From the NCBI GenBank assembly GCA_027335345.1, contig DAHWOF010000047.1:1-57581 (forward strand): a DNA stretch of 57,581 nucleotides, read 5' to 3'. Position numbers and translations under genes: made by a program. The notes beneath the pieces are model-generated. The model did not search any database. It saw only the letters and a program-made list of their open reading frames with translations, and was not told the DNA's origin. Position 1 is the stretch's first letter; each line of letters starts with the position of its first letter. This document shows, in pieces, positions 53,811-57,581 of this stretch. This DNA is from Granulicella sp. Its GTDB lineage: Bacteria > Acidobacteriota > Terriglobia > Terriglobales > Acidobacteriaceae.

Positions 53811-56800
53811 ATGAAGGACATCGTCGGGAGGCGGATCGGTTGGGTCTCGCCCTTGTTTGTTTTAAGCGCCTTGGCGCTTTTGCTGCTCTCAGCCTCCAGG
53901 TTGGGTGCTCAGACTGTAATCTCAGGTGATATTGCTGGTACCGTGACCGATCCCACTGGAGCGGTGATCTCGAATGCCTCGGTCAAATCCTTGAACCTGG
54001 GAACGGGAGAGGTGAAGACCGTGAAGACCGGCTCTGCCGGCGACTTCCGGATCGGTTTCCTGCCGCCGGGGCACTACTCCGTGACCATCTCGGCGAACGG
54101 CTTTCAGTCGGCGGAGATAAAGACCTCAGTGCAGATTGGTCAGACGGCGGCGTTGAACATCAGCCTGAATGTGGCCAAGGGTTCAACCACCGTCGAGGTG
54201 CTGGGCACGGCGATTCCGCTGCTCCAGCCAGAGAACTCCGATATCTCTACGACGATCAGCGAACAGCAGGTTCAGGAGTTGCCTAACCCCGGTGAAGATC
54301 TGACCTACTACATCAACTTGACCCAGGGCGTGGTCATGAATACCCAGGGCGGATATGGAAACTCGGAGGCCTTTGGCCTGCCGGCGACGTCCAACAACTT
54401 CACCATCAATGGTGCGGAAGACAATGACCCCTTCCTGAACCTGAACAACTCCGGTCCGAGCAACCTGCTGCTGGGCCAGGACGATGTCGCTGAGGTCAGC
54501 GTGGTGGCCAACGCCTACAGCGCTCAGTATGGAGTTTTGGGCGGCATCCAGGAGAACATCACCACCCGCTCCGGAACGAATGAATTTCACGGCAACGTGA
54601 ACTACTTCTGGACCAACGCCTTTCTCAACGCGAACGACTTCTTCAACGACCAATCCAATGCGCCGGAGCCCTACGCCAACGCCAATCAGTGGGCGGCTGC
54701 GGCGGGCGGTCCTATCAAAAAGAACAAGCTCTTCTTCTTCTTCAACTACGAAGGCCTGGACTTTGAAACCTCGCCGGTGGATGAGACCTATCTTCCCTCC
54801 GCCTTGTATGAGCAGAATCCGGCCGGCACGTACCAGACCAACACGGCTACCGGAGGTTATACCGTCACCAACCCGAGCGTGATGGGCAACGACGGACTTT
54901 GCGATAACTACACGAGCTCTCTTTACGCCAACGGAAACGGCAACGAGTGCGGCTTTTATAACACGATGTTCAAACTCTGGGCAGGGGCGCCGCGCGCTTC
55001 GACGGCGACCGCCTCTGGTATTCAGAGTGCTGGAACTTCCTTAGTAACGACAAACACGGGCGTTCCGCTGACCATCAACCTGCCTCAGGGATTGACCTAC
55101 TCTAACGTCGTCACCGAGTCTCCCAGAGACCATCTGAAGGAGCAGTTGACGACGGTCCGGGTCGATTACACCATCAGCCCCAAGGACCAGGCGTTCATTC
55201 ACTACAAGTACGATTACGGCGTTCAGCCAACCTACGTGGATCCCATCAACCCGGTGTTCAATGCGCAGAGCAGCCAGCCGGACGATGAAGGGCAGCTTGA
55301 AGAGACGCATATCTTCACCCCCAATCTGGTCAATCAGTTCATTCTCTCCGGCATGTGGTACAGCGCTTACTTCCTGAGTGACAACGCGAAAGCGGCGCTG
55401 GCGGCCTTCCCATATGAATTGGACATGGGTGACGGCTCTTTCAGCAATCTTGCCAACGACGAGGATGCCTGGCCGGAGGGACGCAACGTCACCCAGTATC
55501 AGATCAACGATGACTTGAGCTGGACGAAAGGCAAGAACTCGATGGCCTTCGGCGTGCTCTTCAAGCGCGACGATGTTACCGATGCCGATCTTGGAGTCCT
55601 TACGGTGCCCTTGGGGTATGAATTTGGGCCGGCAGAGGGAGCGTTCTCCTCCTCCGATTACTTCAGCGCCGGAACCATGCTGGAGGGCATCGAGAACTTT
55701 CCCCAGCGTTCGAGCGAGCCGATCCGCCTCTATAACCTTGGCTTGTATGCGCAGGATCAGTACAAGATGAAGCCGAATCTGCAGTTGACCGCCGGCCTGC
55801 GTGTGGAGCATAACTCCAACGTGGTGTGCGTCACCGACTGCTTTGATTACCTCCCCAACAGCTACGAGAATGTGTCTGCAGGCCTCTCAACGCCTTACAA
55901 TCAGATTCTCTCCACGAATCTGCGGACCGTCTTCCACAACTACCAGAAGATTACGGTCGATCCTCGGGTCGGGTTTACCTTCTCGCCGCAGGGAGATCCG
56001 AAAGCTGTGCTTCGCGGCGGCTTTGGCATCTTTACCGACATCTTCCCAGGAACGATAGCGGATTCGATGTTGACCAATGCACCGCTGAATCCTGAGTTTA
56101 CGAGTCTCTTCAATCAGGATGATCCGTCGGTTGCGGGTAGCTTCACTGAAAATCTGGCGACGACAGACAACTACTTCAAGACCGGATTCGCCAGCGGTTT
56201 GAGCTACAACGAGCTCTCCGCGGAAGACCCCAACATTACCCAGCCCAATGTGCTCAATCCCGATGACTCGATTCACTACCCGACGTATGAGGAGTGGAGT
56301 CTGCAGTGGCAGCAGCAGATTGGCAAATATGACAGCTTCCAGGTGGGCTACGTCGGCAACCACGGCTACCATGAGCCGGTGGAGAATAACGGCGTCAACG
56401 CCTCGGAGTCGGGCTCGGCGATCTCCTTCTCCGGCCTGCCGGCCAATCCGGCGCTACCCGCCTTCGATGAGGTCACTGAAGTCGGTAGCGTTGCCATCTC
56501 GAACTACAACGGCCTGCTAGCAACCTACAAGCACGAGTCAGCGATGGCGACTGTCTCGATCAACTTTACCTGGAGCCACGCGATGGACGAGGTCTCGAAC
56601 GGCGGAGTTCTGCCCTTTGGGGGAAACATCATCAGTCCCATCGACCCATTCAACCTCAGGCTGCAGAACTACGGCAACTCCGATTACGATATCCGCAAAA
56701 ACCTGGACGGCTACTACCTGATTCACATACCGTACTTCGGTGGACCCCGGATCCTCACCGACAAGTGGGATTTCGGTGGCAACTTTTTCTGGCACTCTGG

Positions 56801-57272
56801 GTTCCCGTTCAGCGTGACGGATAGCGCCGCCACCGCCGAGGTGAATAATACCGGTTCCTATGGCGGGACTCTGCTGGCGGTTCCGGTAAGCGCCAATCTT
56901 TCCATGCATTGTGGTAGCTCGGCTGCCAACCCCAGTACTCCGTGTCTGACGGCTTCCGACTTCACGGATCCCACCGGATTCGGCGGACCGCGACGCAACC
57001 AGTTTACGGGCCCAGGCTACTTCGACATCGACTTCAACATCCTGAAGGGATTCAAGGTTCCTGGGACGAAGATCGCCGTACTGCAGCTTGGCGTCCAGGC
57101 CTACAACGCCCTGAACCATCCCAACTTTGCCAACCCGGTCTTCAACGTTAGCAGCGCGCAGTTTGGGCAGATCTTGAGCGACGTGAGCCCGCCGACCAGC
57201 GTCTATGGGTCGTTCTTGGGTGGCGATGCGGCGCCGCGAATCATCCAGCTTACGGCGCGTTACACCTTCTAG
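53811..57272 (+). CDS. TonB-dependent receptor, Oar-like, with carboxypeptidase-regulatory-like domain
   Basis: A 1153-residue outer-membrane beta-barrel. A signal peptide (VSPLFVLSALALLLLSASRLGA) precedes an N-terminal CarboxypepD_reg-like domain, ISGDIAGTVTDPTGAVISNASV ... FLPPGHYSVTISANGFQ (about 38-120). A plug domain with NFTINGAEDNDPFLN and QYGVLGGIQENITTRSGTNEFHG follows, then a 900-residue barrel ending RIIQLTARYTF with the terminal aromatic needed for outer-membrane assembly. This SusC/Oar-like type is abundant in acidobacteria; substrate unknown, probably glycans or peptides. ggagg is 7 bases before ATG 53811. Monocistronic, with a strong terminator. Confidence 0.95.
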   Translation: MKDIVGRRIGWVSPLFVLSALALLLLSASRLGAQTVISGDIAGTVTDPTGAVISNASVKSLNLGTGEVKTVKTGSAGDFRIGFLPPGHYSVTISANGFQSAEIKTSVQIGQTAALNISLNVAKGSTTVEVLGTAIPLLQPENSDISTTISEQQVQELPNPGEDLTYYINLTQGVVMNTQGGYGNSEAFGLPATSNNFTINGAEDNDPFLNLNNSGPSNLLLGQDDVAEVSVVANAYSAQYGVLGGIQENITTRSGTNEFHGNVNYFWTNAFLNANDFFNDQSNAPEPYANANQWAAAAGGPIKKNKLFFFFNYEGLDFETSPVDETYLPSALYEQNPAGTYQTNTATGGYTVTNPSVMGNDGLCDNYTSSLYANGNGNECGFYNTMFKLWAGAPRASTATASGIQSAGTSLVTTNTGVPLTINLPQGLTYSNVVTESPRDHLKEQLTTVRVDYTISPKDQAFIHYKYDYGVQPTYVDPINPVFNAQSSQPDDEGQLEETHIFTPNLVNQFILSGMWYSAYFLSDNAKAALAAFPYELDMGDGSFSNLANDEDAWPEGRNVTQYQINDDLSWTKGKNSMAFGVLFKRDDVTDADLGVLTVPLGYEFGPAEGAFSSSDYFSAGTMLEGIENFPQRSSEPIRLYNLGLYAQDQYKMKPNLQLTAGLRVEHNSNVVCVTDCFDYLPNSYENVSAGLSTPYNQILSTNLRTVFHNYQKITVDPRVGFTFSPQGDPKAVLRGGFGIFTDIFPGTIADSMLTNAPLNPEFTSLFNQDDPSVAGSFTENLATTDNYFKTGFASGLSYNELSAEDPNITQPNVLNPDDSIHYPTYEEWSLQWQQQIGKYDSFQVGYVGNHGYHEPVENNGVNASESGSAISFSGLPANPALPAFDEVTEVGSVAISNYNGLLATYKHESAMATVSINFTWSHAMDEVSNGGVLPFGGNIISPIDPFNLRLQNYGNSDYDIRKNLDGYYLIHIPYFGGPRILTDKWDFGGNFFWHSGFPFSVTDSAATAEVNNTGSYGGTLLAVPVSANLSMHCGSSAANPSTPCLTASDFTDPTGFGGPRRNQFTGPGYFDIDFNILKGFKVPGTKIAVLQLGVQAYNALNHPNFANPVFNVSSAQFGQILSDVSPPTSVYGSFLGGDAAPRIIQLTARYTF

Positions 57273-57282
57273 CTGCTTTTCA

Positions 57283-57326
57283 TGCCCCGGATAGAGGTCT
57301 TGGGCCTCTATCCGGGGCACTTTTTT
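57283..57326 (+). terminator. Strong rho-independent terminator
   Basis: A perfect 15-bp stem (57283-57297 with 57305-57319, arms starting tgccccgg and ending ccggggca) has a 7-base loop and a run of six T. It begins 10 bases after the TonB receptor stop. Confidence 0.95.
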
Positions 57327-57384
57327 GCATGCAGGTGCCAGCCTGCCTCTCGGCACGGCCTGAACGCGGGGGCGTGGGTAGCGT

Positions 57385-57532
57385 CAGCCTTACCGCCGGA
57401 GACGGGTAAGGAATTCTTCCTGGAAGAGCTTCTCCGATGCCCGCAAAAGGCCTTCACGCTCTGACCGCTTCTCACCTGTTCCGATACCAACCCCCGCCAC
57501 TGGGACCGCGCCTGTGCACCTTCATCTCTCAT
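57385..57532 (-). pseudogene. IS66-type TnpA accessory protein remnant
   Basis: From ATG 57532 the minus strand reads ARSQWRGLVSEQVRSGQSVKAFC, the well-known N-terminal pattern of IS66 accessory TnpA (helix-turn-helix). After KAFC the frame shifts. The neighbouring frame continues ASEKLFQEEFLTRLRR and stops, which recalls the expected (V)SEKLFYEWRKRLR. So the gene is decayed by a small deletion and has lost its C-terminal half. It lies 60 bases beyond the TonB receptor terminator. Confidence 0.65.
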
Positions 57533-57581
57533 CCCTCAACCATGCAGCCATTCCACCCTCAGCACAAGATGTGGTTCACAC

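Noticed and set aside
1-57581. One large composite transposon bounded by IS66 copies
   Set aside because: The enclosed genes are mostly core metabolism (pckG, thrBC, hemD, trxA, two tRNAs), and both IS66 parts are incomplete here, so a single mobile unit is not supported.

Overview
The window looks like a chromosomal segment of an acidobacterium, probably of the Terriglobia/Acidobacteriaceae. This is inferred from gene content and a GC-rich composition: a large Oar-like TonB receptor with a carboxypeptidase-regulatory-like N-terminal domain, a PEP-CTERM protein, a DUF2252 protein, an SLBB exporter, a YVTN-propeller/phosphoesterase fusion and GH38. No rRNA gene or species marker is present, so the placement is tentative. 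Most of the window is ordinary core and metabolic sequence. The clearest accessory segment is 11.7-14.4 kb.

Layout: 1-366 holds the 3' end of an IS66-type transposase and a tRNA-Ser(CGA). 0.86-2.7 kb is GTP-dependent PEP carboxykinase. 2.7-9.5 kb is a TetR repressor divergent from a tripartite RND efflux operon (adaptor, pump, outer-membrane factor), with a palindromic operator in the shared promoter. 9.6-11.5 kb has a secreted protein of unknown function and a Gly/Trp/His-rich secreted protein. 11.7-13.07 kb is an insertion sequence with 17-bp perfect terminal repeats and a frameshifted transposase. 13.6-14.4 kb is a PIN toxin/RHH antitoxin pair with a palindrome over the toxin start. 14.8-17.2 kb is a SWIM-SNF2 helicase.

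17.8-29.6 kb carries a PEP-CTERM protein, an amidohydrolase, a 963-residue SLBB polysaccharide-export protein, an RsbW-like kinase with its STAS antagonist, a double-domain M16 peptidase, DUF2784 and PsiE membrane proteins, and a tandem universal stress protein. 30.0-32.9 kb is the propeller/phosphoesterase fusion, followed by tRNA-Gly(CCC). 33.3-35.8 kb is modABC on the minus strand. Its modA start overlaps the start of the divergent thrC-thrB operon (35.8-38.2 kb). Thioredoxin, a CorC/DUF21 protein and an orphan DppB-type permease follow.

41.9-46.4 kb (minus strand) reads Crp/Fnr-type regulator, DeoC, then a two-domain ALDH16-like aldehyde dehydrogenase. This suggests a deoxyribose-phosphate catabolic unit in which the acetaldehyde made by the aldolase is oxidised by the dehydrogenase. 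46.9-53.2 kb holds DUF2252, GH38 alpha-mannosidase and HemD. 53.8-57.3 kb is the TonB receptor with a strong terminator, and the window closes in a decayed IS66 tnpA fragment.

No CRISPR array, prophage or biosynthetic cluster was found. No gene set here can be called a clearly new system. The best leads are the ALDH16/DeoC/Crp unit, the TA module with its start-overlapping palindrome, the modA/thrC start overlap and several unexplained palindromes and repeats.
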